DNA from: Candidatus Borkfalkia stercoripullorum
GTDB taxonomy: Bacteria; Bacillota; Clostridia; Christensenellales; Borkfalkiaceae
Assembly (NCBI GenBank): GCA_019119395.1
Contig: DWXC01000009.1
Location: 48,156 to 112,155 of the forward strand
Length of the DNA stretch: 64,000 nt
Reading direction: 5' to 3'
Shown: positions 1-6,690 of the stretch, piece after piece
How positions within the stretch are numbered: position 1 is the stretch's first letter
Layout of the letters: every line of letters begins with the position of its first letter
Notes under the pieces: generated by a model
Seen by the model: only the letters and a program-made list of their open reading frames with translations
Told to the model about the DNA's origin: nothing
The model's database searches: none
Translations under genes and position numbers: made by a program

Positions 1-587
1 AAAGGAACAGTCAAAGTTTGCCCACCGTCAGGCGATGTTACTGAAAGTGCGATATACGGATATACAGCAATCAAATATTCGCCGCTTACAGACACGCCCT
101 CGGGGTATATGACATTCAGAACGTCCGCAATGTCTTTCTTATTAGTCATTATAGTAAATGTACCGTCTGCTGTTATCGACAAACCTTTACCGTTGTAGTC
201 CTCACAGAACGCCGCCGTCAAATCACTTTCGCTGCTGTATTTGAACGGTTTATCTTCACCTTCGACCGTAAATTCAAAATCGTGCGTTTCGTCCACGTTC
301 GGAATTATCTTTACCGTACAATCCTGCACAGAATACACGCCCCAACCGTCCAAATTGCCGATTGTAAACGTTACTGTACTGTCGTACGGAACACTTAATC
401 CGCCCGTGGAACTACCGATAGCGGTATTGCCGTACACCGTGCCGTTATATACAATAAACAACCCCTTCGGACGATTAAGCAAATATACAATTCCGCCGAC
501 AATACCGAGAATGAGCAAAATAACTATAATTGCCGATAATATCTTTACAAAGATATTGATACCATTGGTTACCTTGTATTTGCTCAT
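1..587 (-). CDS. Membrane-anchored hypothetical protein, 3' end outside window
   Basis: The open frame reads leftward from ATG at 587 for 195 codons and runs off the window edge, so the C-terminus is unknown. A good Shine-Dalgarno site (AAGGTGG) lies 6 nt upstream. Residues about 13-35 form a single hydrophobic segment after a short Lys-containing N-terminus, and everything after it is polar, Gly/Thr-rich and probably extracellular beta structure. It is the last visible gene of the minus-strand cluster that starts at 4490, and it begins 11 nt past the stop of the preceding gene, so the two are probably cotranscribed. I do not recognise the family. The N-in single-span plan resembles that of the next two genes, which suggests a set of surface-exposed accessory proteins. 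Confidence 0.7.
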   Translation of the reverse strand, partial: MSKYKVTNGINIFVKILSAIIVILLILGIVGGIVYLLNRPKGLFIVYNGTVYGNTAIGSSTGGLSVPYDSTVTFTIGNLDGWGVYSVQDCTVKIIPNVDETHDFEFTVEGEDKPFKYSSESDLTAAFCEDYNGKGLSITADGTFTIMTNKKDIADVLNVIYPEGVSVSGEYLIAVYPYIALSVTSPDGGQTLTVP

Positions 588-598
588 AACTTACCACC

Positions 599-1657
599 TT
601 AGAAAACAAATGCGCTTTCATTCAAAGAAATATCGGAAATAACAGTATTGTTTGTCATACCGCCGATATAAATGGACGTTTCATAAGAATAATCCGAATA
701 AACGCCTGCGGCATTGATCGTGATATCAATATGGAAAGCTTCGGCAGGATTATCGTTATCAAGTACGGAAGAAACGAAAATCATACCCAAACCGCTGCCC
801 CAAGCTGAGCCCATACCCGAAGTGCAATAGGTTTGCAAAAAAGAGATATCGAACAAAATTTCTTCGCCGCTTTCAATATCGCTTATAAATGCAACAGTAT
901 CGAGCGAAAATCCGGGAATAACAGTTTCGGCACAATAATAATCAACGGAATAGCTGATATCGAATGTTTCCGCTATCGTATAAACGTCTGATGCCGTATA
1001 CGAAAAGTTTGCGGCACCGCCCGAACCGTCAACACCGGAGGCGATTTCAAAATTCACAGCCGTATTCCCGCCGATTGTGCAAGACACATCACCGAAAGAA
1101 AAAGACGACCCCGTTATTTTCTGCGCATAGTCCACCGTACAGCTTGCGGAAACATCTGTATTTTCACGGCTTGTTACGGTAACAATAATCTGTTCGCCGA
1201 ACGCTTGTAAACAAGAAACAGTTGCAGTTAATGCGCCGTCACTCGTCGGAGTTACCGTCACATAATCCGTCACCGTCTTACCATTTGCCCAAGAAGAAGA
1301 GGGATTGACAAAAGCAACAGACCAATCAACGGTTTTATTCACCGCGTAGCTCGGCGTAATCGTCGCCGTAAGCGTATATGCCGTTTCCGCAAGAGGGGAA
1401 ATACCGTTTGCGGCATATTCCGAAACGGGAATTTTCGCGGACATAAGTTTTACGCCGTTTTCTTCCGCTTCGCCGATAATCGCGCCGCCGTTGTCTGCCG
1501 TTTCGTCCGTCTGCTCCGTCTGTTCGTCGGGCTGGAACTTCGTCCAATCTTTGAAACCGTTTGATAGCACGCCGACCAACGCCGCCGCGCCCGCTATGAC
1601 GATTACAAGCAGTATCGCAAGCACCGCCGTTACGATTTTATTTGACTTATATTTCAT
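599..1657 (-). CDS. Membrane-anchored protein with Ig-like/BIG2-type extracellular region
   Basis: This 352-residue protein has a basic start (MKYKSNK), a hydrophobic helix at about residues 8-30, an acidic Gln/Thr/Glu-rich linker (about 40-60), then beta-rich sequence. Within it, about residues 90-180 read like a bacterial Ig-like domain: alternating Val/Thr strands, a WSV motif and a TVTVTS ending. No LPXTG sorting motif and no second membrane span is visible. An SD (GCGAGG) precedes the ATG. It lies between two other single-span proteins in the A+T-rich accessory cluster. The family is unknown; adhesion or surface display is inference from topology and the Ig-like pattern. Confidence 0.75.
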   Translation of the reverse strand: MKYKSNKIVTAVLAILLVIVIAGAAALVGVLSNGFKDWTKFQPDEQTEQTDETADNGGAIIGEAEENGVKLMSAKIPVSEYAANGISPLAETAYTLTATITPSYAVNKTVDWSVAFVNPSSSWANGKTVTDYVTVTPTSDGALTATVSCLQAFGEQIIVTVTSRENTDVSASCTVDYAQKITGSSFSFGDVSCTIGGNTAVNFEIASGVDGSGGAANFSYTASDVYTIAETFDISYSVDYYCAETVIPGFSLDTVAFISDIESGEEILFDISFLQTYCTSGMGSAWGSGLGMIFVSSVLDNDNPAEAFHIDITINAAGVYSDYSYETSIYIGGMTNNTVISDISLNESAFVF

Positions 1658-1674
1658 TTTCGTTTACCTCGCTT

Positions 1675-2154
1675 TTATCTGTTCACCGTTACCGTCACTT
1701 GCCCCGCATAGCCAAGAACTTCCGTAAGGTCAACCTTGCCGTCCTCGTCCGCCGTGGGGGTGATAACGATTTTCGCACTTTCCGCATTTTCAGGAATTGC
1801 GCTCCCGTCAAAATCTTCCGTCAGCGCGTCCGTTTTGGAGATGAACTCATCTTCCGAGCCGTAGAAGTAAATCGTATACGTTACGTCCGCGTCGTCTGCG
1901 ATTGCCACTTTCAGACCGTCCGTTGTAACCGTATTACGCGTTACAATGGACGTATCGCCGTCCGTCTGTTCGCCGTTCTCGTCAAGCGTTGCAATCGTGT
2001 AGGCTTCCGCGCCGATTTCCGTTACAGTCGTCTGTCTGTCAAGCATAACGAACAAAGTAATGACTGCGCCGATAAGCCCGATGACGAGCAGGGACACGAC
2101 TACCCATTTCACCGCGTCGGCGGTTTTGTGCTTTCTCAATTCATAGTTTGGCAT
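1675..2154 (-). CDS. Single-span membrane hypothetical protein
   Basis: This 159-residue protein has a cytoplasmic basic N-terminus (NYELRKHKT), one transmembrane helix at about residues 14-37 and a polar, Thr/Asp/Glu-rich outer part of about 120 residues ending in a beta-strand-like VTVTVNR. The SD CAGGAGG is about 9 nt before the ATG. It starts 21 nt after the stop of a 74-residue gene and is followed 17 nt later by the Ig-like membrane protein, consistent with one operon. No family was recognised. The alternating short strands resemble those of its neighbour, so the two may be related by duplication, but I cannot show this. Confidence 0.7.
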   Translation of the reverse strand: MPNYELRKHKTADAVKWVVVSLLVIGLIGAVITLFVMLDRQTTVTEIGAEAYTIATLDENGEQTDGDTSIVTRNTVTTDGLKVAIADDADVTYTIYFYGSEDEFISKTDALTEDFDGSAIPENAESAKIVITPTADEDGKVDLTEVLGYAGQVTVTVNR

Positions 2155-2175
2155 AAAAAATTCCTCCTGTTAATT

Positions 2176-2400
2176 TTATCTGCGATAACTTTCACGTTTC
2201 GCAAAATTCAATGCCGATTTTCTTGTAGGGAAGTTATAATATCCCTGCGCCCATGTACCGTCGCCGCGCTGATTATACCCTTTCGCAACGATATAATCAT
2301 TCGCGCGTTTCGCTACAATCGTAGTTCTGCCGTATCGGTCTGTCAGACAATTCGTTATCTGAAAGCCCTGTCTTGTTTTACCGTAACGAGATTTTGCCAT
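2176..2400 (-). CDS. Small basic hypothetical protein
   Basis: A 74-residue, strongly basic protein (many Arg, Lys and Tyr; ends in SYRR) with a clear SD, GGAG, about 9 nt before the ATG. The Tyr/Gly-rich mid-part (GYNQRGDGTWAQGYY) and the Arg/Lys charge suggest a nucleic-acid-binding or structural role, but there is no recognisable domain. It lies in the minus-strand mobile-element-like cluster between a 64-codon and a 159-codon gene. The tail NFPTRKSALNFAKRE vaguely resembles the tail of the interrupted gene at 2611-2904 (TSGYQSARNALADLW), so the two may belong to one small-protein family. Confidence 0.55.
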   Translation of the reverse strand: MAKSRYGKTRQGFQITNCLTDRYGRTTIVAKRANDYIVAKGYNQRGDGTWAQGYYNFPTRKSALNFAKRESYRR

Positions 2401-2416
2401 AGATATAATCTCCTTA

Positions 2417-2611
2417 TCAGTTCACCCAACCGCGCCCATAACGATAGGTCGCGGTATTGCCATTTTTATCGTGGAACTTCACACAATCTTTGCGCCCCAA
2501 AGCGGTAGTAGTGCAAACGGAATTTTTCATGATTTCCCGTTCACGATAACCGCCCTCGCGGAACATTTTCTGACGTGCCGTTTTCGATACACTTACAAAT
2601 GCCATAGACAT
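2417..2611 (-). CDS. Small basic hypothetical protein
   Basis: A 64-residue basic protein. The first ATG (2611) overlaps the stop of the upstream gene as TAATG, and the GGGGG just before it can serve as SD, so translation is probably coupled. A second in-frame ATG six bases later is an alternative start. The C-terminal third (KFHDKNGNTATYRYGRGWVN) looks like a small beta-hairpin. No known family. Its dependence on the upstream gene for coupling matters because that gene contains an in-frame TAG. Confidence 0.5.
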   Translation of the reverse strand: MSMAFVSVSKTARQKMFREGGYREREIMKNSVCTTTALGRKDCVKFHDKNGNTATYRYGRGWVN

Positions 2612-2904
2612 TACCCCCGACTGTACTTTTCGTAACGGCGTACTTTTTCACGAACATAGCCTTTACTGTCGTTCTTCCACAAATCGGCAAGAGCATTTCT
2701 CGCCGACTGATAGCCCGACGTTACGTCAACGCAGCCGCTACCCATACCGCGATAGCCTTTCCCGTCTTTACGACGTTTGCCCGTCAACTATACCTGATAG
2801 CCGCCATATGCGCCCTGAATGCGCGGTTCATTTCCCGTGCGGGCGCAATACTTCTTGTTGAGCTTGTCAACCTCTGCTTGCAAATCTTTCTTTGTAATTG
2901 CCAT
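2611..2904 (-). pseudogene. Small hypothetical gene interrupted by an in-frame TAG
   Basis: From ATG 2904 (SD AAGGTGG 7 nt upstream) the frame encodes 38 residues, meets TAG at 2790-2788, then stays open for 58 more codons to TAA at 2613-2611. The part after the TAG is well formed and basic, with aromatic residues (GKGYRGMGSGCVDVTSGYQ, then ARNALADLWK), and its stop is coupled as TAATG to the next gene. The simplest reading is a nonsense mutation, for example CAG to TAG. Amber suppression or a sequencing error are alternatives. Where stops of neighbouring cluster genes could be read they are TAA or TGA, while the host chromosome uses TAG as a real stop (trpY). No family recognised. Confidence 0.6.
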
Positions 2905-2907
2905 AGA

Positions 2908-3165
2908 TTAACCACCTTTTATCTTCTTAAATTCGTTATTCGGGCAGATAGGAATACAATCACCGCCCGACGCTGCCGCCACCTTTTGGGCAACGGCGTA
3001 AAATGCTTCTTCGACGTAAACGCCCGTGCTTTCTCCGCGCTTGTCAACGCCCGTTTCTATGAATGCGCCGCCGTCGTCGCTTTCAAATACACAACTGATA
3101 CGCGACACGGGGAACAGCATTTTTACACGGTCATGCTTTTCCGTGACTTCGATAAAACCTTTCAT
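2908..3165 (-). CDS. Small hypothetical protein, FlbD-like beta fold
   Basis: An 85-residue protein starting at ATG 3165. A GTG nine bases upstream overlaps the previous stop, but the GGGGTG element sits at SD distance from the ATG, so I prefer the ATG. The pattern (MKGFIEVTEK, then a hydrophobic strand, ETGVDKRGESTGVYVEE, then a C-terminal helix) resembles small FlbD-like or plasmid/phage one-domain proteins that pair a few strands with a helix. Function is unknown. It is translationally coupled to the 229-residue gene upstream and ends 4 nt before the interrupted gene. Confidence 0.55.
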   Translation of the reverse strand: MKGFIEVTEKHDRVKMLFPVSRISCVFESDDGGAFIETGVDKRGESTGVYVEEAFYAVAQKVAAASGGDCIPICPNNEFKKIKGG

Positions 3166-3170
3166 TCCGT

Positions 3171-3860
3171 TCACCCCGCTTTGTCCATAGCCGATAAACG
3201 CAGGCGTTCGTTTTCCTGCAACAGTTCGTCGTACTGCGCTTCAAGGTCAAATATCTTGTCACAAAGTTCCCGTTTCGTCCACGTTTCAAAACGCGCGTAC
3301 TTGTCTTTCGGCGGTTCTTCCGCTTCGGGCGTTTCGTCTTTCGGTTCGTCCTGCGCCTTGTCCGAAAGGCTCTTTTTGTACTCACGGATTTTCTTAATCG
3401 TCCAATCGGGTTTTACGGGCTTGCGCTGTTCGTCAGAGAGGGGGAGCAACTCACACAACTGCGAATAGCCGAATTTTTCCCACTTCTTTTTGAAACAGCG
3501 CAGACCGTCGCCGAACTCGTCAACGATATTCATAAGACGGCTTACCTGCGTTTTATCAAGCCCGAACTCGTCAAAGCAATATGCGAAAAAGAAATCTGCA
3601 CAACAGTTTCCCGCACCGATAGGCAGATTAAATCCGTATTCATTGCGTATCCGTTCATGATTAAAACGGATACCCACGATTGCCGAATACGTATTGCTGC
3701 TGTAAAGGTCAATCAGATGAACGCCGAGCCAAAAGAAATTTTGTTTGCTGTCCTCTAAATCTTTGCGTATCGTTGCAGCGTACTTTTCCAAAACTTCAAG
3801 ATTTTCCATTTTTTCATTGCTGCTTACACCCTGAAAACGCTTTTGCTTAAAATCAATCAT
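3171..3860 (-). CDS. Mobile-element hypothetical protein (ParB/DUF3102-like)
   Basis: A 229-residue protein with SD GAGGTG ahead of ATG 3860. Residues about 20-60 are helical (VLEKYAATIRKDLEDSKQNFFWLGVHL). About 95-150 follow the pattern FGLDKTQVSRLMNIVDEF, then FGYSQLCELLPLSDEQR, which I know from DUF3102/ParB-like proteins of conjugative elements and plasmids. A Pro/Glu-rich linker (about 170-190) leads to a C-terminal coiled coil (DLEAQYDELLQENERL). A role in element maintenance, DNA binding or partition is inference. A hairpin lies in the 75-nt gap to the upstream gene. This gene is the strongest sign that the left end of the window is mobile DNA. Confidence 0.65.
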   Translation of the reverse strand: MIDFKQKRFQGVSSNEKMENLEVLEKYAATIRKDLEDSKQNFFWLGVHLIDLYSSNTYSAIVGIRFNHERIRNEYGFNLPIGAGNCCADFFFAYCFDEFGLDKTQVSRLMNIVDEFGDGLRCFKKKWEKFGYSQLCELLPLSDEQRKPVKPDWTIKKIREYKKSLSDKAQDEPKDETPEAEEPPKDKYARFETWTKRELCDKIFDLEAQYDELLQENERLRLSAMDKAG

Positions 3861-3882
3861 GTTTCACCTCGCAAACCACAAA

Positions 3883-3925
3883 GGGGCTGTCCTTTCCGCC
3901 AACCACCGACTTAAAGAACAGCCCC
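3883..3925 (-). other. Intercistronic hairpin
   Basis: GGGGCTGT at 3883-3890 is complementary to ACAGCCCC at 3918-3925, with a 27-nt loop, in the gap between the 184- and 229-residue genes. On the minus strand it is followed by a weak T-rich stretch, so it may act as a processing site or partial terminator that sets the ratio of the two proteins. Confidence 0.4.
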
Positions 3926-3935
3926 GATATTCCTT

Positions 3936-4490
3936 TTACGCTCTTGCTTTCGCGCTTGCCTTTTCTGCCTCGAAACGCAACAGACGGATATAGTTTTCCA
4001 TAACCGCTTTGTCGCTGCCGCGAACGGTTTTCAGCGGATAACGCCATTCAAAGCCGATTTCGTCCGTGAACACCGCTTCATACACCATGTACTTGCGAAT
4101 GCCCGTATGCTCGTCATACTGACGTTCTTCACGGAACTGCAATTCGACTTTCTTCACGCCGTCGCTGAAAAGTTTTTCCAACGCTTCATAGCCGCCTACG
4201 TCGGAAGCCTTGAAATGTACTTCCGAGATACTCCCACGGAACACGGCGGGCAGTATGTATTCCCAATACTGCTTACCGTCTGATTTGTTGGTGTAACGCC
4301 TGCGGACAACGTAAATCTTCGGTATCTCGATTTTCTTTTCCTCGTCTGCCGCGCTCTCCGTTCCGTCCATTGCTGCAAGTGCTTCCGTCGCTTCCATTGC
4401 TTTCATAATCTGCGATACGCTTTCTGTCTGCACGCTTGCATTCTGTTCGGCTTTTGCTTCTTCCAACACATTCACTTCATTCTTTGCCAT
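3936..4490 (-). CDS. Mobile-element hypothetical protein, first gene of the cluster
   Basis: A 184-residue protein. Residues 1-50 are Ala/Glu/Ser-rich and probably disordered; residues 55-165 form a compact mixed fold with many aromatic residues (RRRYTNKSDGKQYWEYILP, then QFREERQYDEHTG). The C-terminus is a Lys/Ala/Glu helix. TAA lies in frame just before the ATG, so 4490 is the first possible ATG. The SD AAAGGAG is 14 nt away, unusually far. It resembles unnamed cargo proteins of Firmicutes conjugative elements, but no function can be assigned. It heads the minus-strand operon and is divergent from parE. Confidence 0.6.
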   Translation of the reverse strand: MAKNEVNVLEEAKAEQNASVQTESVSQIMKAMEATEALAAMDGTESAADEEKKIEIPKIYVVRRRYTNKSDGKQYWEYILPAVFRGSISEVHFKASDVGGYEALEKLFSDGVKKVELQFREERQYDEHTGIRKYMVYEAVFTDEIGFEWRYPLKTVRGSDKAVMENYIRLLRFEAEKASAKARA

Positions 4491-4535
4491 TTTGCTGCTT
4501 TAATCTCCTTTGCGTATGGTCGCCACCAAATAAAT

Positions 4536-4580
4536 AATGCGAAAACAGACCACCCGCAGGGGAAAATCTATTTTCGCATT
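4536..4580. promoter_or_regulatory. Inverted repeat at the accessory/core junction
   Basis: AATGCGAAAA (4536-4545) is repeated in inverted form as TTTTCGCATT (4571-4580), a perfect 10-bp pair with a 25-nt spacer. It lies between the divergent 184-residue gene and parE, just upstream of the accessory operon. It could be an operator for that operon, a hairpin in its leader, or an end sequence of the inserted DNA. No integrase or duplicated attachment core was found to support the last idea. Confidence 0.4.
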
Positions 4581-4622
4581 TAATGATAAACTATAAAAAT
4601 TGTGTTTTTTTGACGATTTCAT

Positions 4623-4651
4623 TTGAAAAAAAGCGCAAGATATGGTATAAT
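4623..4651 (+). promoter_or_regulatory. parE-parC promoter
   Basis: TTGAAA at 4623-4628 and TATAAT at 4646-4651 with a 17-nt spacer. The predicted start, about 4658, gives a leader of roughly 50 nt carrying the SD GGAGGG before the parE ATG. Confidence 0.8.
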
Positions 4652-4707
4652 ACAGGATATAATAGGGCGGTACGTACGCCCTTTGCAACGAAAGCGCGGA
4701 GGGAAGA

Positions 4708-6675
4708 ATGGCAAATCAGAAATACAGCGCGGAAGATATAAAGATACTCGAAGGCTTGGACGCGGTGCGCCTGCGCCCGGGCATGTACATCGGCTCGACC
4801 GGCGCGAAAGGGCTTCACCACATCCTTTGGGAGATCGTCGACAACGCGATCGACGAGGCGGCGAACGGTTTCGCGAACCGCATCGAGGTCAAACTTTATA
4901 AAGACGGGAGCGCTTCGGTAGAGGATAACGGCCGCGGCATCCCCACCGACATCCACCCCAAAACGGGCGTTTCGGGCGTGGAAGTGGTGTTTACTCAGCT
5001 GCACGCGGGCGGCAAGTTCGACGAGCACAACTACTCCTTTTCGGGCGGCCTGCACGGCGTGGGCGCGTCCGTCACCAACGCCCTTTCCGAATGGCTGAAA
5101 GTCGAAGTGTACAGGGGCACGGTGTTCCGCATGTCCTTCCATTCCTATTACGACGAAAAGAAGGAAAAATATATGTCGGGCGTGCCGAACGAGCACCTCG
5201 TCAATACGGGCGAAAAGACGGACAAGACGGGGTCGTTCATCCGTTTCAAGCCGGATGCGGAAGTGTTCGATACGGTCAATTTCAACTTCGACGTCGTATC
5301 CAAGCGCCTAAAAGAGCTTGCTTTCCTCAATAAAGGGTTGGAGATCAACCTGGTGGACGAGCGCGTCCCCGAGGACAAAAAGCCGATCGTCGTCAATTAT
5401 AAATACGACGGCGGGCTGAAAGATTTCGCCGTCTATCTGAACGAAGGCAAAACGGCGCTTTACGACGACCCGCTCGAATATAAAACGGAAAAGGACGGAA
5501 TCCTCATCGAATTCGTCATCCAGCACACGACCGATTTTACCGAAAGCCTGTTTTCTTTCGTCAACAATATTCCGACGCCCGAAGGGGGCTTTCATGAAAC
5601 GGGCTTCCGTTCGGGGCTTACAAAGTGCCTCAACGACGTTGCGCGCGCCACGGGTGCGCTGAAAGATAAGGATGCGAACCTCATGGGCGACGATTTCCGC
5701 GAAGGCCTCACGGCGATCCTGTCCGTGAAAATGAAGAACGTGCAGTTCGAGGGGCAGACCAAGACAAAACTCGGCAACCCCGAAGCGCGCCAGCCTGTCG
5801 AAACGGCGACGATCGAGGGCATAAACGAGCTGTTCAAAGACCCCAAACGCAAGGATACCTTCGACGAGATCGTCAAAAAGGCGCAGGCGGCGGCGCGGGT
5901 GCGCATCGCGGCGCGGCAGGCGAAGGAAGTCGCGCGCGCCAAAAACTCGATCGAGAACCTCACGCTCGTGGGAAAACTTGCCGCCTGCACGGGCAAAAAA
6001 CCCGAGCTCAACGAGCTGTTCATCGTGGAAGGCGATTCCGCGGGCGGCACGGCGAAGCAGGCGCGCATCCGCCAGACGCAGGCGATCCTGCCTCTGCGCG
6101 GCAAGCCGCTGAACGTCGAAAAAAAGCGCATCGATCAGGTTCTCGCCAACGAAGAGATCCGCACGATCATCTCCGCGCTCGGCGCGGGGTACGGTTCCGA
6201 CTTCGATATGGAAGAACTTAAATTCCATAAAGTCATCATCCTGTCGGATGCCGACCAGGACGGCATGCACATCCGCTGCATCCTGCTGACCTTCTTCTTC
6301 CGTTATATGCGGGAACTCATCAACAACGGCAACGTTTACATCGGCATGCCGCCGCTGTATAAAGTTTATAAAAAAGATATCACCGAATACGCCTACGACG
6401 ACGAGGAGCTGCAAAAGAAAATAGAGATCGTCGGCAAAGGGTATCAGATACAGCGCTATAAGGGCCTCGGCGAAATGAGCGCGGAACAGCTTTGGGAAAC
6501 GACGATGGATCCCGCGCGGCGCAATCTCATTCAGGTCAACATCGAGGACGCCGCCGAAGCGGAACAGATGGTCACCGCGCTCATGGGCGACAGGGTGGAG
6601 GCGCGCAAAGAGTTTTTGGCGCGCAACGCGAACTTCAACAAGATAGACACCTTTATCGACAGGGTCAACATTTAA
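4708..6675 (+). CDS. parE: DNA topoisomerase IV subunit B (ParE)
   Basis: This is the ATPase subunit of topoisomerase IV, which decatenates daughter chromosomes. At 655 residues it has the GHKL ATPase fold with catalytic Glu42 (WEIVDNAIDEA), DNGRGIP at 73-79 and GGLHGVGAS at 113-121, a transducer domain, then the Toprim domain with EGDSAGG near 441 and DADQDG near 514. The last motif has Gln where most type II enzymes have Val. The IDEAANGFA wording and the pairing with a subunit A that lacks a GyrA box favour ParE over GyrB, although the two families are close. The SD GGAGGG precedes ATG 4708. parC follows 15 nt downstream. Confidence 0.85.
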   Translation: MANQKYSAEDIKILEGLDAVRLRPGMYIGSTGAKGLHHILWEIVDNAIDEAANGFANRIEVKLYKDGSASVEDNGRGIPTDIHPKTGVSGVEVVFTQLHAGGKFDEHNYSFSGGLHGVGASVTNALSEWLKVEVYRGTVFRMSFHSYYDEKKEKYMSGVPNEHLVNTGEKTDKTGSFIRFKPDAEVFDTVNFNFDVVSKRLKELAFLNKGLEINLVDERVPEDKKPIVVNYKYDGGLKDFAVYLNEGKTALYDDPLEYKTEKDGILIEFVIQHTTDFTESLFSFVNNIPTPEGGFHETGFRSGLTKCLNDVARATGALKDKDANLMGDDFREGLTAILSVKMKNVQFEGQTKTKLGNPEARQPVETATIEGINELFKDPKRKDTFDEIVKKAQAAARVRIAARQAKEVARAKNSIENLTLVGKLAACTGKKPELNELFIVEGDSAGGTAKQARIRQTQAILPLRGKPLNVEKKRIDQVLANEEIRTIISALGAGYGSDFDMEELKFHKVIILSDADQDGMHIRCILLTFFFRYMRELINNGNVYIGMPPLYKVYKKDITEYAYDDEELQKKIEIVGKGYQIQRYKGLGEMSAEQLWETTMDPARRNLIQVNIEDAAEAEQMVTALMGDRVEARKEFLARNANFNKIDTFIDRVNI

Positions 6676-6690
6676 CGGGAGGATAAAGTT

